From contig NZ_CP038228.1 of assembly GCF_006838285.1 (NCBI RefSeq), positions 1 to 64,000 of the forward strand: 64,000 nt of DNA. The letters are read 5' to 3'. This document shows, one piece after another, positions 48,680 to 58,364 of the stretch (position 1 is its first letter; each line of letters begins with the position of its first letter). A program made the translations under genes and the position numbers. Source of the DNA: Xanthomonas translucens pv. cerealis (GTDB lineage: Bacteria; Pseudomonadota; Gammaproteobacteria; Xanthomonadales; Xanthomonadaceae). The notes below the pieces were generated by a model, which was given only the letters and a program-made list of their open reading frames with translations, did not search any database and had not been told where the DNA came from.

Positions 48680-48945
48680 TCATTGGCCATCGACCAGGTG
48701 CACCGAGAACGCCAGCGGCGTCGCCACGCCGTCCCCGGCACCTGTGTCGAACACCCGCAGCGGCTTTTCAGCCCGCGCCAGGCGCCCAGTTCGGTTTCTT
48801 CCGATGGCGCGTTGTAGCCCATCACCTTCGCCTCGTCCGAGACTGCGGCGACGTGGAGCACCGTCTGCGGCGTCGGTGCGGCTGCGGCAGGCAGGGCGGC
48901 GAGGCCGATCAGGACCGCGCCCCAGCATTTCAGCGTGCGTGCCAT
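48680..48945 (-). pseudogene. Small exported protein of unknown function, frameshifted
   Basis: From an ATG at 48945 a signal peptide (MARTLKCWGAVLIGLAALPA) precedes APTPQTVLHVAAVSDEAKV and NAPSEETELGAW. Near 48780 the frame slips: the sensible continuation ARAEKPLRVFDTGAGDG and ATPLAFSVHLVDGQ ends at TGA 48680 in another frame. Restored, it would be about 88 residues. I do not recognise the family. It follows the glutaredoxin-fusion gene but is separated from it by a strong terminator. Confidence 0.55.
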
Positions 48946-48983
48946 GGCTTGCTTCCTCCGCGGAAGCGCAAAAACCGGATCGC

Positions 48984-49016
48984 AAAAAAAGCGGGCGACC
49001 CTCTGGATCGCCCGCC
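48984..49016 (-). terminator. Rho-independent terminator of the glutaredoxin-rhodanese gene
   Basis: On the minus strand GCGGGCGATCC, loop, GGGTCGCCCGC is followed by seven U residues (A run 48984-48990 on the plus strand). It begins 30 bases past the stop at 49046. Confidence 0.9.
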
Positions 49017-49045
49017 GTGATGGCGCTGCGCCGCGTGCCGCTGGC

Positions 49046-49972
49046 TCAGTATTTCGCCACGCCGCTGTCCACGTCGTTGGCCCAGGCATCGATGCCGCCG
49101 ACCACGTTGTGCACGCGGCTGAAGCCGAGCGCGCGGAACTGCTCGGCGGCCTGCGCGCTGCGCCCGCCGTGGTGGCACAGGAACGCCAGGGCGGTGTCCT
49201 TCGGCAGCGCTTCCAGCTGCGTGCGCTGGTCGCCGTCCAGGGTGCGGAACGGCACGTTCAGCGACGCGATCGCGCGCTCTTCCGGCGGGCGCACGTCCAC
49301 CAGGATCAGGCCGCCGGCGCGCACCTGGTCGTCGGCGTCGCGCGGGCCGATGTCCTGCACCGGCTTGGGCGCGTTCGGGTTGTCGATCGCCAGGCCGCGG
49401 CCGCGCAGGTCGTCGACCCAGTCGATGGTGATGCCTTCGGCGCGGCGCGCGCTGGCCAGGTCGAACTGCACGCGCAGGCCGTTGGACTCGGCGGCGATGG
49501 CGTTGGGGTCGGTCGGCGCCAGCTGGAAGTTCGGCTGGAACTGCGCATCGATCGCCAGCGCCAGGGTTGCGCCGGGGGCGTCGGCCAGCGCGCCGCGCAG
49601 CATGTCCGCGGCAGCGTCGGTGATGGTGATCGACGGCGGGGTGCGGTCCGGCGCCTGCACGCCGAGCAGCTCGCTCAGCTCGCCGCTGCCGGCCATCTGC
49701 AGGATGATGTCGCTGCCGCCGACCAGTTCGCCGTCCACGTACAGCTGCGGGATCGTCGGCCAGTCGCCATAGGCCTTGATGCCTTCGCGGATGTCCTGGT
49801 CGGCCAGCACGTTGACGTGGGCGAAATCCACGCCCAGTTCGTTCAGCGCCCCCACCGCCTTGGCGGAGAAGCCGCACTGCGGCATGCTCGGCTGACCTTT
49901 CATGAACAGCACGACGCGGTTGGAACTGAGCAAGGTTTCGATGCGGGAACGCAGGGCGGGATCGAGGGACAT
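49046..49972 (-). CDS. Three-domain fusion: monothiol glutaredoxin, HesB-like domain, rhodanese
   Basis: A protein of 308 residues. Residues 1-105 are a monothiol glutaredoxin of the Grx4/GrxD type: FMKGQPSMPQCGFS with Cys33, DWPTIPQLYVDGELVGGSDI. Residues about 112-195 resemble an A-type iron-sulfur carrier (ITITDAAADMLRGAL, VQFDLASARRAEGITIDWVD) but lack the three cluster cysteines. Residues about 205-305 are a rhodanese domain: LILVDVRPPEERAIASLNVP and TALAFLCHHGGRSAQAAEQF with the active-site Cys, ending NVVGGIDAWANDV. The combination suggests sulfur or iron-sulfur transfer in the cytoplasm. Stand-alone GrxD is typically 105-115 residues. The gene ends in a strong terminator. Confidence 0.92.
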   Translation of the reverse strand: MSLDPALRSRIETLLSSNRVVLFMKGQPSMPQCGFSAKAVGALNELGVDFAHVNVLADQDIREGIKAYGDWPTIPQLYVDGELVGGSDIILQMAGSGELSELLGVQAPDRTPPSITITDAAADMLRGALADAPGATLALAIDAQFQPNFQLAPTDPNAIAAESNGLRVQFDLASARRAEGITIDWVDDLRGRGLAIDNPNAPKPVQDIGPRDADDQVRAGGLILVDVRPPEERAIASLNVPFRTLDGDQRTQLEALPKDTALAFLCHHGGRSAQAAEQFRALGFSRVHNVVGGIDAWANDVDSGVAKY

Positions 49973-50017
49973 GGCAGTGATTTCGGTCGCTGAGTCGGAC
50001 CGGACATTCTACGCCGC

Positions 50018-50809
50018 ATGGCATCATGGGGCATGACAGTTCCGGAAACGCTGCAGCGTGTCCCCCGCCACCCGTACCGCTGGCTGCCTCTGGCGCTGGC
50101 CTCGCAGGCGCTGGTCGCGGCGATCTGGTGGAACTGGGGCTGGCGGATCGGGCTGCCGGCGCTGCTGGCCTCGCATGCGGCCCTGGTGTTGCCGGTGTTC
50201 CTGCCGCGGGCCTGGCTGTACGCGCCGGTGCTCAGCCGCCTGCCCGGCACCGCGCCGCAGGTGTGGCTGACCATCGACGACGGCCCTTCCGACGACACCG
50301 CGCCGCTGCTGGAGGTGCTCGACCGCTACCAGGCCAAGGCCACTTTCTTCCTGGTCGGCGCCCGCGCCGCCGCGCGCCCGGCGCTGGTGCGCGAGATCCT
50401 GCGTCGCGGCCACGGCATCGGCAACCACAGCCACAGCCACCCGCAGGCCTGGTTCTGGGCGCTGGGGCCGCGGCGCATGGCGCGCGAGATCGGCCAGGCG
50501 CAGCAGGCGCTGGCCGCCATCGCCGGCACCGCGCCGCGCTGGTACCGCTCGGTGGTGGGCATGACCAATCCGTTCGTCGCCGCGCCGCTGCGCGCCCATG
50601 GCCTGACCCGGGTCGCCTGGAGCGCGCGCGGCTTCGACGGCGTGCACTGCGATCCCGCCGCGACCGTGGCGCGCATCGTGCGCGACCTGACGCCCGGCGC
50701 GATCGTGCTGCTGCACGAGGGCGCGGCGCATGGGCATAACGTGGCGATCGTGGAAGGTGTGTTGCAGGCGATGCGCCAGAAGGGCCTGGTCGGCATCCTG
50801 CCGCACTGA
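50018..50809 (+). CDS. NodB-family polysaccharide deacetylase, membrane-anchored
   Basis: A protein of 263 residues from the ATG at 50018, or 258 from 50033. Two N-terminal hydrophobic helices (LPLALASQALVAAIWWNWGW, LPALLASHAALVLPVFLP) anchor it. The NodB domain has VWLTIDDGPSDDTAPLL with the Asp-Asp pair, KATFFLVGARAAARPAL, GHGIGNHSHSHPQAW with the metal His pair, and TPGAIVLLHEG. It would remove N-acetyl or other acyl groups from a polysaccharide or peptidoglycan-like substrate. It is divergent from the glutaredoxin fusion gene and not obviously tied to it. Confidence 0.9.
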   Translation: MASWGMTVPETLQRVPRHPYRWLPLALASQALVAAIWWNWGWRIGLPALLASHAALVLPVFLPRAWLYAPVLSRLPGTAPQVWLTIDDGPSDDTAPLLEVLDRYQAKATFFLVGARAAARPALVREILRRGHGIGNHSHSHPQAWFWALGPRRMAREIGQAQQALAAIAGTAPRWYRSVVGMTNPFVAAPLRAHGLTRVAWSARGFDGVHCDPAATVARIVRDLTPGAIVLLHEGAAHGHNVAIVEGVLQAMRQKGLVGILPH

Positions 50810-50912
50810 TTCCTGCCAACTGCCCTTGCCGGACCCACCGCGCGCGGGATGGCGGCATGGCGGCAGCTGTGCAATCTAGGTGCGAGGCCGTGGCGCATCT
50901 TCCCGCCAGGGC

Positions 50913-51254
50913 TCAGCCGCCTTGCATGAGTCCAAACACGATCAGCGCGGCGACGCCGAGCAGGGTCGCGATCGCAAAGATCAGGCCGAGCACGCCGTAC
51001 AGTTTCCTGCGGTCGCGCTGGAACAGGCTGCCGATGCCGAGCGCCGCGGCGGCCAGCTCGGCGACGATGCCGATCAGCATCGCCATGCCGACCAGCATCG
51101 CCAGCGGCGAGTCGTCGTCCAGGCTACCGGGCTGGGAATAGACCAGTGCCGCGCAGATGCCGACCAGGACAAGCGTCAGCACCGCGGCGATCAGGCTGAC
51201 CGCGAACGAGGCGATGCCGAGGCCGGAATAGGGCGGGAGCGTTGGGGCGGTCAT
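50913..51254 (-). CDS. Small inner-membrane protein (DUF4190-like)
   Basis: A protein of 113 residues from the ATG at 51254. Three hydrophobic helices are clear: LGIASFAVSLIAAVLTLVLV, LAMLVGMAMLIGIVAELAAA and LYGVLGLIFAIATLLGVAAL. A short basic loop (LFQRDRRK) lies between the second and third. The PYSGLGIASF start resembles DUF4190-type proteins, whose role is unknown. It lies alone between the deacetylase (convergent) and a long gap. Confidence 0.8.
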   Translation of the reverse strand: MTAPTLPPYSGLGIASFAVSLIAAVLTLVLVGICAALVYSQPGSLDDDSPLAMLVGMAMLIGIVAELAAAALGIGSLFQRDRRKLYGVLGLIFAIATLLGVAALIVFGLMQGG

Positions 51255-51667
51255 GGGGACTCCGAGGGGGCAGGATGGTTTCGTCGCCGCTGGGCGCAGG
51301 ACCGGGGCGATGTGGCTTGCCTGCGTTGCGCTGGCCGCGTCGGCAGGCCGTGCCGCGGCGGTGGTCGCAGCGGCGGATGCGGTCGGGCAGGTCGGCGCGT
51401 TCGCGCTGGATGCGAGGGGCGCAACACCTCGCCGAGTCCTGTATTTCCATCCGTGGACTGCGCTCGGCGCTGCCGCTGCGCCAGCGACGGCGCGGCAGTA
51501 TAAACGTCGTGCGCATCTGCCACCGGCATTGGTCCTGGAATGCGGCGCGTGCATGCACGGCGTTTTCGCATCGCCGGGTGGCCGGCGTCTGGCGACGGCA
51601 TTGCGTGTGCGGTCCAGGTGGCGCTGTCCTGATTGTTGTGGGCGAGAGCGGCGCGGGGCCGGCCGCG
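51255..51667. other. Gap between small membrane protein and methyltransferase
   Basis: About 410 bases with no supported gene. The frames here are open only because of GC content; no ribosome site or leader supports them. I see no RNA gene or repeat. Confidence 0.5.
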
Positions 51668-52339
51668 TCAACGCGGTTCGGCCACGACCAGCCAGTTGTT
51701 GAACGGGGTGTTGCCGTACAGCGGCGCGAACGTGGCGCGCAATCCGGCGTCGCCGAGCTGGCGTTCCAGGCTGTCGCGGGTGGGATAGCACTTGGGCACT
51801 TCCTGCATCCAGCCGGCCAGGTGCGCAAGCACGTCGGTGATGCGGCTGGTGCGGCCGCGGCCGCTGCTGTCGCCCAGGCCGCTGCGGATCACCAGCCTGG
51901 CGCCGGGCGTGAGCATCTTCGCCGCGCTGCGCAGCAGGCTGGCCTGCATGCTGGCGTCGAGGTATTGCAGCACGTCCAGGATCGCGACGCTGCCACTGTG
52001 CTCGGGCCAGGCCAGGCCCAGATCGACCACCTCGAAGCGGGTGTCGTGCAGTGCGCTGCGCGCGGCGATGCGGATCGCGCGGCGGATCTTCGCCGCGTCG
52101 ATGTCCACGCCGTGGTAGCGCTGGCGCTGGTCGTCGGCGCGCAGCGCATGCGCGAGCAGGCCCAGGCCGCAGCCCAGGTCCAGCACCGGCGCGTCGGTGC
52201 CGCGCAGCGCGGCGAGCACGCCGGGGTAGAGCGGATCGGTGCGCAGCTTGGTGCGGGTGTAGTAGTAGTCGTAGCGATTGCCGAGCGGATGCGTCGGCAG
52301 GAAGGCACGGGCGATGGCCAGGGCCTGCGGCCGGGTCAT
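51668..52339 (-). CDS. Class I SAM-dependent methyltransferase
   Basis: About 223 residues from the ATG at 52339; a TTG at 52366 would add nine. The SAM-binding motif is APVLDLGCGLGLLAHALRAD, motif II GVDIDAAKIRRAIRIAARSA, followed by VAILDVLQYLDASMQASLLR and PGARLVIRSGLGDSSGRGRT. The N-terminal LPTHPLGNRYDYYYTRTKL is typical of a small xanthomonad methyltransferase group that often sits in lipid or pigment clusters. Substrate unknown. It follows the SGNH hydrolase and aminotransferase genes in the same direction. Confidence 0.88.
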   Translation of the reverse strand: MTRPQALAIARAFLPTHPLGNRYDYYYTRTKLRTDPLYPGVLAALRGTDAPVLDLGCGLGLLAHALRADDQRQRYHGVDIDAAKIRRAIRIAARSALHDTRFEVVDLGLAWPEHSGSVAILDVLQYLDASMQASLLRSAAKMLTPGARLVIRSGLGDSSGRGRTSRITDVLAHLAGWMQEVPKCYPTRDSLERQLGDAGLRATFAPLYGNTPFNNWLVVAEPR

Positions 52340-52399
52340 GGGCTGGATGGTGCTGGCGTCGCGCAATGTCGGTCCTTGGCAGCGGGGCGTCGTACCCGG

Positions 52400-53041
52400 C
52401 TAGGCTAACGCATCGCGCGCCGCAGGCAACAGCAGGCCGGTCCAGCGCGCATACATCGCCGCGGAGGGATGCAGGCCGTCGGCGGCGAGCATCGCGGCGC
52501 TGCCGCCGCCTTCGCGGCTGGCCGCGGTGATATCCACGAAGCGCACCGCACGCGCCTGGCAGCAGGCCTGCGCGGCGGCATTGAACGCATCGATCTGCTT
52601 GCCGATCAGTGCCTGATCGTGTTCGGGCGTCTGCGCAAACGCGGTCACGCCCCAGTCCGGGATCGACACCGCCAGCACCCGCCGCGGCTGGCCGTCGGCG
52701 AAGCCGAGCGCGCGGTGCAGCAGCGCGGCGAATTGTTCGCGGTAGGCGTCGAGCGCGCGCCCGCGGTACTGGTTGTTGACCCCGATCAGCAGCGTCACCA
52801 GCGCGAACGGGCCTTGCGGGGTGGCTGCATCGATGCCGGCAGCGAGTTCGTCGGTGGTCCAGCCGGTGGTGGCGACGATCTGCGGATCGGCGATGGCGAT
52901 GCCGTCCTGGCGCAGCGCTGCGGCCAGTTGCAGCGGCCAGCGCCCGCTGTCGGCCACGCCTTCGCCGATCGTGTAGGAATCGCCCAGCGCCAGATAGCGC
53001 AGCGGAGCATGGTGCGACGTGGCGGCGCCGGTCGGGCTCAT
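52400..53041 (-). CDS. SGNH/GDSL-family hydrolase
   Basis: A protein of 213 residues from the ATG at 53041. Block I is LALGDSYTIGEGVADSGRWP with the nucleophile Ser; the Gly block is TTGWTTDELAAGI; block III is LLIGVNNQYRGR with the Asn; and block V is ADGLHPSAAMYARW with Asp and His. The family covers esterases, lipases and thioesterases. No signal peptide is seen, so it is probably cytoplasmic. It lies 60 bases upstream of the methyltransferase and 76 after the aminotransferase, probably one transcript. Confidence 0.92.
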   Translation of the reverse strand: MSPTGAATSHHAPLRYLALGDSYTIGEGVADSGRWPLQLAAALRQDGIAIADPQIVATTGWTTDELAAGIDAATPQGPFALVTLLIGVNNQYRGRALDAYREQFAALLHRALGFADGQPRRVLAVSIPDWGVTAFAQTPEHDQALIGKQIDAFNAAAQACCQARAVRFVDITAASREGGGSAAMLAADGLHPSAAMYARWTGLLLPAARDALA

Positions 53042-53117
53042 CGCGACGGCACCGAAGACGGTCGGGTCACCGGTACCGGAAATCGCAGCAACGCCTCACG
53101 CGTTGCCCATTCCCGAT

Positions 53118-54401
53118 TCACCGCCCCCCGGCCGCCGCGTTGCGCGGCTTCAGCGGCACCACCTTGGTCGCCGCCTCGGCGCGGCGCGCCAGCACCCGGT
53201 CGATGCGCGCGAACACTTCGCGCATCACCGCCGCTTCCGGCAACAGGGTCACCCGGAAATGGTGGCGGTAGGGCACGTTGAAGCTGGAACCGGGCACCAC
53301 CAGCACGCCTTCGTCGTTCATCAGCTCCAGCGCGAAATCGTGGTCGTCGAAGCTGCGCGCGGCCGCGCCGACCACCGCCGGGAACGCGTACAGCGCGCCG
53401 GCCGGCTGCACCAGCCCCAGGTGTTCGCTAGCAGCGCAGGCATCGATCACCGCGCGGCGAGTCTCGTACAGGCGCCCGCCCGGCGCGCACAGCGGCGAGA
53501 TCGTGTCCGGGCCGTTGACCGCGGCGTCGATCGCGAACTGGCCCGGCACGTTCGCGCACAGGCGCAGCGCGCCGAGCAGGTCCATCGCGTTGCGGAATTC
53601 GGTGACGCGCTCGGCGGCGCCGGACAGCAGCGCCCAGCCCACCCGCCAGCCGCAGGCGCGGTGCACCTTGCTCAGGCCGCCGAAACTGATGCACGCGTGC
53701 TCGCCGGCCAGCGGCGCGACCGGCACGAAGTCGGCGCCGTCGTACAGCACCTGATCGTAGATCTCGTCGACCATCAGCAGCAGGTTGTGCTTGGCCGCGA
53801 TCGCCACGATCTTCTCCAGCAGTTCGCGCGAATAGCTGGCGCCGCTGGGGTTGTTCGGGTTGATCAGCACGATGGCGCGGGTGCGCGAGGACACCAGCGT
53901 CTCGATCTCCACCGGATCGGGCTGGAAGCCGTTCTCCGGCGCGCAGCGGTAATACACCGGCCTGCCGTCGTTGAGGATGGTGGCGGCCGACCACAGCGGG
54001 TAGTCGGGCGAGGGCACCAGCACTTCGTCCCCGGGATTGAGCAGCGCGCGCAGCGACAGGTCGATCAGCTCGCTGACCCCGTTGCCGATGAAGATGCGGT
54101 CCGGATGCGCGTCCGGGTGCTGGCGCCGCGCATAGGCCGCGGCGATCGCCTCGCGCGCCTCCGGCAGGCCCTGCTGGTGGGTATAGGGATCGGTGCGGCC
54201 CATGTCGTCGGCGATCGCGCGCTGCAGATGCTCCGGCGCGCGGAACCCGAACGCGCCGGGGTTGCCGATGTTGAGCTTGATCAGCTTGCGCCCCTGCGCC
54301 TCCAGCTCCCGGGCTCGCCGCGCCAGTTCGCCGCGGATTTCGTAGCGGACTTCGGACAGGCGTTCGCGGATCGCGAGCGGCTTGATCGGGGGCGTAGGCA
54401 T
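53118..54401 (-). CDS. alaA: AlaA-type pyridoxal-phosphate aminotransferase
   Basis: A protein of 427 residues from the ATG at 54401. Motifs of the class I fold type I enzymes: KLIKLNIGNPGAFGFRAPEH, YTHQQGLPEAREAIAAAY, VLINPNNPSGASYSRELL, LLMVDEIYDQVLYDG, and SFGGLSKVHRACGWRVGW with the PLP Lys. It resembles E. coli AlaA (glutamate-pyruvate transaminase), which makes alanine from pyruvate; the xanthomonad enzyme's preference is inferred. The open frame runs to 54500 but the extra residues are not conserved-looking. Confidence 0.92.
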   Translation of the reverse strand: MPTPPIKPLAIRERLSEVRYEIRGELARRARELEAQGRKLIKLNIGNPGAFGFRAPEHLQRAIADDMGRTDPYTHQQGLPEAREAIAAAYARRQHPDAHPDRIFIGNGVSELIDLSLRALLNPGDEVLVPSPDYPLWSAATILNDGRPVYYRCAPENGFQPDPVEIETLVSSRTRAIVLINPNNPSGASYSRELLEKIVAIAAKHNLLLMVDEIYDQVLYDGADFVPVAPLAGEHACISFGGLSKVHRACGWRVGWALLSGAAERVTEFRNAMDLLGALRLCANVPGQFAIDAAVNGPDTISPLCAPGGRLYETRRAVIDACAASEHLGLVQPAGALYAFPAVVGAAARSFDDHDFALELMNDEGVLVVPGSSFNVPYRHHFRVTLLPEAAVMREVFARIDRVLARRAEAATKVVPLKPRNAAAGGR

Positions 54402-54669
54402 TGCGGTGAGCCGGTGGCAGGCGTTGGACTTGGCATGGTAACGGAAATGTGGTTGTGCCGCAGGCAGTGACTCTCCAGCAGAGAGATGTCCTGGGGGCAT
54501 TGGGTACCAGCCGCTAGGAGCTCAAGCATTTGCCACGCTTTATCTTCGGCGGTAGGGAGAGGCAAAACCGAGTCGATATGGCGATAGCCGGATTGACGAA
54601 GCGTTCGGGCCGAAGGATCCTAGGCAGGGAATTAGACCTAACTTGGGTCCACACGCAAAGGATTGTGCT
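54402..54669. other. Divergent intergenic region upstream of the secretion locus
   Basis: It separates the aminotransferase from the type I secretion operon. GC falls toward the right end, and the start of the ABC gene is preceded by GTGCT only, so the ribosome site is weak. No gene is supported. Confidence 0.5.
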
Positions 54670-56835
54670 ATGTCAGGGGGAATGGCGTCGCTCTCGGTCG
54701 TCGAGGGCGGTGATGCGGTGCAAGATCGTCCGGATCTGGGGCTGCATGGATTAGTGCTATTGGCGCAGTTTCACGGGGTTGCGGCAGATGCTGCACAGCT
54801 CGCGCACTCTTTCGCACGCGTCGGCGAACCGTTCGACGAAACGACGCTGCTATTGGCGGCCAAACAACTTGGGCTGAAAGCCAAGGTCGTGGCGCAACCT
54901 GCTTCGCGGATCGCCATGGCACCACTTCCGGCGCTTGCGCTGGTGCCGGACGCTGAGTCATTCATTGTCGCCAAGATCAATGGCGAGCAAATCCTGATCC
55001 ATGATCTGGTCGAGAAACGGCCGTGTTCGATTTCAATTGCCGAATTCGAGGCGCGCTATCGAGGCCGGTTATTGCAGGTGGCATCTCGCGCTTCTGTGCT
55101 CGGCGACTTGGCCAAGTTCGATTTCAGCTGGTTCATTCCTGCGGTAGTCAAATACCGGAAGCTGATGCTCAAGGTATTCATCGTCTCGTTCTTCATCCAG
55201 CTGTTCGCGCTGGTAACACCTTTGTTCTATCAAGTCGTGATGGACAAGGTGCTCGTGCACCATGGATTGACCACGCTGGACGTCATCGCGATCGGGTTGG
55301 TCTCGATGGGCGTGTTTGAGGTATTACTGTCGGGTTTGCGTACCTATGTATTCGCCCACACGACCAGCAAGATCGACGTGGAGCTGGGGGCGCGTCTGTT
55401 TCGTCACGTACTCGCCCTGCCTCTGGCCTACTTCGAATCGCGGCGTGTAGGCGACACCATCGCACGCGTGCGTGAGTTGGAGAATATCCGTAACTTTTTA
55501 ACCGGGCAGGCGCTTACCTCGCTGTTGGACCTGTTATTCACCGTGGTTTTCCTGGCGGTGATGTTCTGGTACAGCGGCTGGCTCACCTTGATCGTAGTGC
55601 TGTCCTTGCCGCTTTACGCACTGATCTCGGCACTAGTGACCCCGGTATTGCGCACCCGCCTGAACGAAAAGTTCGCCCGCGGTGCGGACAACCAATCTTT
55701 TTTGGTGGAAACCATCAGCGGCATCGGTACAGTCAAGGCAATGGCGGTCGATCCGCGCGTCACTCGCACCTGGGACAATCAACTCGCCGGCTATGTCAAT
55801 GCGGGCTTCGGCGTTACCAGGATCGCCACGCTCGGTCAGCAAAGCGTACAAATAGTGCAGAAATTGACTGCGGTCGCCGTGTTGTTCTGGGGCGCCAAGC
55901 TGGTCATCGAAGGCAAGCTGTCGGTCGGGCAATTGATCGCATTCAATATGTTGTCCGGTCAGGTAACTGCGCCGATCATCCGCTTGGCTCAGCTGTGGCA
56001 GGACTTCCAGCAGGTCGGCATCTCGGTCGAGCGGTTGGGGGATATCCTCAATACGCGTACCGAAGTACCCGGTAGCCGTCTGGCGTTGCCCCCGATACGC
56101 GGGCAGGTAACGTTCGAACGCGTGACGTTCCGCTATCGCCCCGATGCGCCGGAAGTGCTGAACAGCATTGAGTTGGACGTCCGCCCAGGCGAGGTCATCG
56201 GTATCGTAGGGCGATCCGGGTCCGGCAAGAGCACCTTGACCAAATTGGTGCAGCGGCTCTACACGCCCGAGCGTGGCCGAGTGCTGATCGATGGTCAGGA
56301 CCTAGCGTTGGCCGATCCCGCTTGGCTGCGTCGGCAACTGGGTGTTGTGTTGCAGGAAAACTTCCTGTTCAACCGCAGTGTTCGCGAGAACATTGCACTA
56401 TCCGACCCTGGCATGTCGCTGGATCGGGTGATCAATGCCGCCAAATTGGCGGGTGCACACGATTTCATTGTCGAGTTGCCGGAAGGCTACGACACCAAGG
56501 TGGGCGAGCACGGTGCGGGCCTGTCCGGTGGCCAGCGCCAGCGAATCGCAATTGCGCGCGCGCTGATCGGTGATCCACGGATCCTGATCCTGGATGAGGC
56601 GACCAGCGCCCTGGACTATGAGTCCGAGCATGCGGTGATGAGCAATATGCGTTCCATTTGCAAGGGCCGTACTGTCCTGATCATTGCCCATCGGCTATCG
56701 ACGGTACGCCAGGCCAATCGAATCGTCGTCGTTGAAAAAGGACGCATCGTCGAAAGCGGATCGCACAATGAATTGGTGGATCGTCCAGACGGCCACTATG
56801 CACATCTATTTCGACTTCAGCAGGGAACCCCATGA
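54670..56835 (+). CDS. Type I secretion ABC transporter (HlyB-like) with C39-like domain
   Basis: A protein of 721 residues from the ATG at 54670. An N-terminal peptidase-C39-like domain ([20 protein letters not shown]) lacks the catalytic Cys, as in HlyB, so it binds but does not cleave the substrate. Five or six membrane helices follow ([40 protein letters not shown]). The nucleotide-binding domain has [42 protein letters not shown] and [15 protein letters not shown]. It drives export of RTX-type proteins without a cleaved signal. It overlaps the HlyD-like gene by ATGA. The outer-membrane TolC partner is not in this window. Confidence 0.96.
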   Translation: MSGGMASLSVVEGGDAVQDRPDLGLHGLVLLAQFHGVAADAAQLAHSFARVGEPFDETTLLLAAKQLGLKAKVVAQPASRIAMAPLPALALVPDAESFIVAKINGEQILIHDLVEKRPCSISIAEFEARYRGRLLQVASRASVLGDLAKFDFSWFIPAVVKYRKLMLKVFIVSFFIQLFALVTPLFYQVVMDKVLVHHGLTTLDVIAIGLVSMGVFEVLLSGLRTYVFAHTTSKIDVELGARLFRHVLALPLAYFESRRVGDTIARVRELENIRNFLTGQALTSLLDLLFTVVFLAVMFWYSGWLTLIVVLSLPLYALISALVTPVLRTRLNEKFARGADNQSFLVETISGIGTVKAMAVDPRVTRTWDNQLAGYVNAGFGVTRIATLGQQSVQIVQKLTAVAVLFWGAKLVIEGKLSVGQLIAFNMLSGQVTAPIIRLAQLWQDFQQVGISVERLGDILNTRTEVPGSRLALPPIRGQVTFERVTFRYRPDAPEVLNSIELDVRPGEVIGIVGRSGSGKSTLTKLVQRLYTPERGRVLIDGQDLALADPAWLRRQLGVVLQENFLFNRSVRENIALSDPGMSLDRVINAAKLAGAHDFIVELPEGYDTKVGEHGAGLSGGQRQRIAIARALIGDPRILILDEATSALDYESEHAVMSNMRSICKGRTVLIIAHRLSTVRQANRIVVVEKGRIVESGSHNELVDRPDGHYAHLFRLQQGTP

Positions 56836-58253
56836 AGCATTTGCTGCAGGGATGGCGCGATTTTTTCCTTCGCTACTTCAATGTTTTCAAGTCTGTCTGG
56901 TCCGTGCGGAAGCAACTCGATGCGCTGGACAGGACGGCAGACGAGCGCGCTTTTCTTCCCGCGCATCTTGAACTGATCGAGTCGCCGACATCGCCCACTG
57001 CACGCTGGACCATGCGCATCATCATCGCGTTCTTTTGCGTTGCGTTGCTGTGGGCCTGCCTGGGCAAGCTGGATATCGTGGCAGTCGCGCCGGGCAAGAC
57101 CGTGGTCGATTCGAGGACCAAGGTGGTGCAGACGGCGGAAACAGCCGTGGTGCGCAGGATTCTGGTGCGCGATGGGCAGGCAGTGAAGGGGGGCCAGCTT
57201 CTGGTCGAGCTGGATGCCACGGCAACCGGAGCGGAGTTCGTTCAGGCTGGCGACTCTCTGGTCAATGCGCGTCTCACGGTTCTACGGCAGTCGGCACTTG
57301 CCCGTGCGATCGCCGATGGCCAGTCGCCGAAGTTGGATGCAGCGTCCGATTTGAACGCCGAGCGGGTAGCAACCGAACAGCAGCTGGTCGTCAGCCAGTT
57401 CGATGCCTTCCAGGCTCGCCGTCACAACCTGCAGGCCAGCATCGCGCAACGGCAGGCCGAACTGCGCACCGTACAAGATGAGATCGGCCCGTTGGCTGAG
57501 TCTGCGCGCATTTCCAAAATCCGCGCGGAGGACTACAACCGTCTGCTAGAGGGCAAGTACGTGGGGCGCCATGAGTACCTGCTGCGCGAACAGGAACGCA
57601 TCTCTGCGGAAAGCCAGCTCGCGACTCAGCGCAATCGCCTGCAGGAGATCCGCTCAGCCATCAGCGCTGCGCAAGAGGAACTACGGGTATTGGTGACAGA
57701 GACCCGGCAACAGGCGCTGGACGCTGTGCGCCAGGCGAACGAGCAAGTCGGGCAGCTGACGCAGGATGTGGCAAAGACGGGTCAACGCGACAAGTTGATG
57801 GCATTACGAGCTCCCGTGGATGGAACGGTCCAGCAGCTCGCGGTGCACACCGTTGGCGGTGTGGTGACGCCGGCGCAGTCCTTGCTGGTCGTGGTTCCGG
57901 CCGAGGAGGCGTTGGAGGTGGAAGTCACCGTGTTGAACAAGGACATCGGATTTATGCGTCCTGGGCAGCCCGTGACGGTGAAGATCGATAGCTTTCCTTA
58001 CACGCGCTATGGTTATTTGACTGGGAGCGTAGCGAGCGTTTCGCATGATGCTGCGCAGGATGAAAAGCTTGGTTTGGTATTTCCTGCGCGAATCAAGCTC
58101 GATGGTAGTATGTTGGAGATCGAGGGAGTGAAAGTTCGGATGAGTGCGGGGATGAGTTTGAGTGCCGAGGTTAAGACCGGAAAGCGAAGGGTGATCGACT
58201 ATCTGTTTAGTCCCTTAAGGCGGCATGCTTCTGAGTCACTACGTGAGCGCTAA
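56832..58253 (+). CDS. Type I secretion membrane-fusion protein (HlyD-like)
   Basis: A protein of 473 residues. A cytoplasmic N-terminus ([20 protein letters not shown]) is followed by one membrane helix ([20 protein letters not shown]), a lipoyl-like half ([20 protein letters not shown]), a long alpha-helical hairpin ([20 protein letters not shown]), the second lipoyl half ([20 protein letters not shown]) and a beta-barrel end. This is the HlyD adaptor that bridges the ABC pump and TolC. It lies in the same transcript as the ABC gene and is followed by a 111-base AT-rich gap before the next gene. Confidence 0.96.
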   Translation: MKHLLQGWRDFFLRYFNVFKSVWSVRKQLDALDRTADERAFLPAHLELIESPTSPTARWTMRIIIAFFCVALLWACLGKLDIVAVAPGKTVVDSRTKVVQTAETAVVRRILVRDGQAVKGGQLLVELDATATGAEFVQAGDSLVNARLTVLRQSALARAIADGQSPKLDAASDLNAERVATEQQLVVSQFDAFQARRHNLQASIAQRQAELRTVQDEIGPLAESARISKIRAEDYNRLLEGKYVGRHEYLLREQERISAESQLATQRNRLQEIRSAISAAQEELRVLVTETRQQALDAVRQANEQVGQLTQDVAKTGQRDKLMALRAPVDGTVQQLAVHTVGGVVTPAQSLLVVVPAEEALEVEVTVLNKDIGFMRPGQPVTVKIDSFPYTRYGYLTGSVASVSHDAAQDEKLGLVFPARIKLDGSMLEIEGVKVRMSAGMSLSAEVKTGKRRVIDYLFSPLRRHASESLRER

Positions 58254-58364
58254 TTTCTAGTCAGCATCGTTATTTGGTATTTTTGGGGCAATAAGAAATA
58301 TCAAAATATTTTTAAATATAACATGGCATTAATGTAAGCAATCAATAACTAGCCTGGGTGCGAA

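Noticed and set aside
51253..51702. Plus-strand frame with a hydrophobic start between the small membrane protein and the methyltransferase
   Set aside because: Arg/Ala-rich translation without a ribosome site; overlaps the methyltransferase 3' end in antisense.
54281..54565. Minus-strand frame of 94 codons overlapping the aminotransferase start
   Set aside because: It runs out of frame into the aminotransferase coding region and has no leader, motif or ribosome site.
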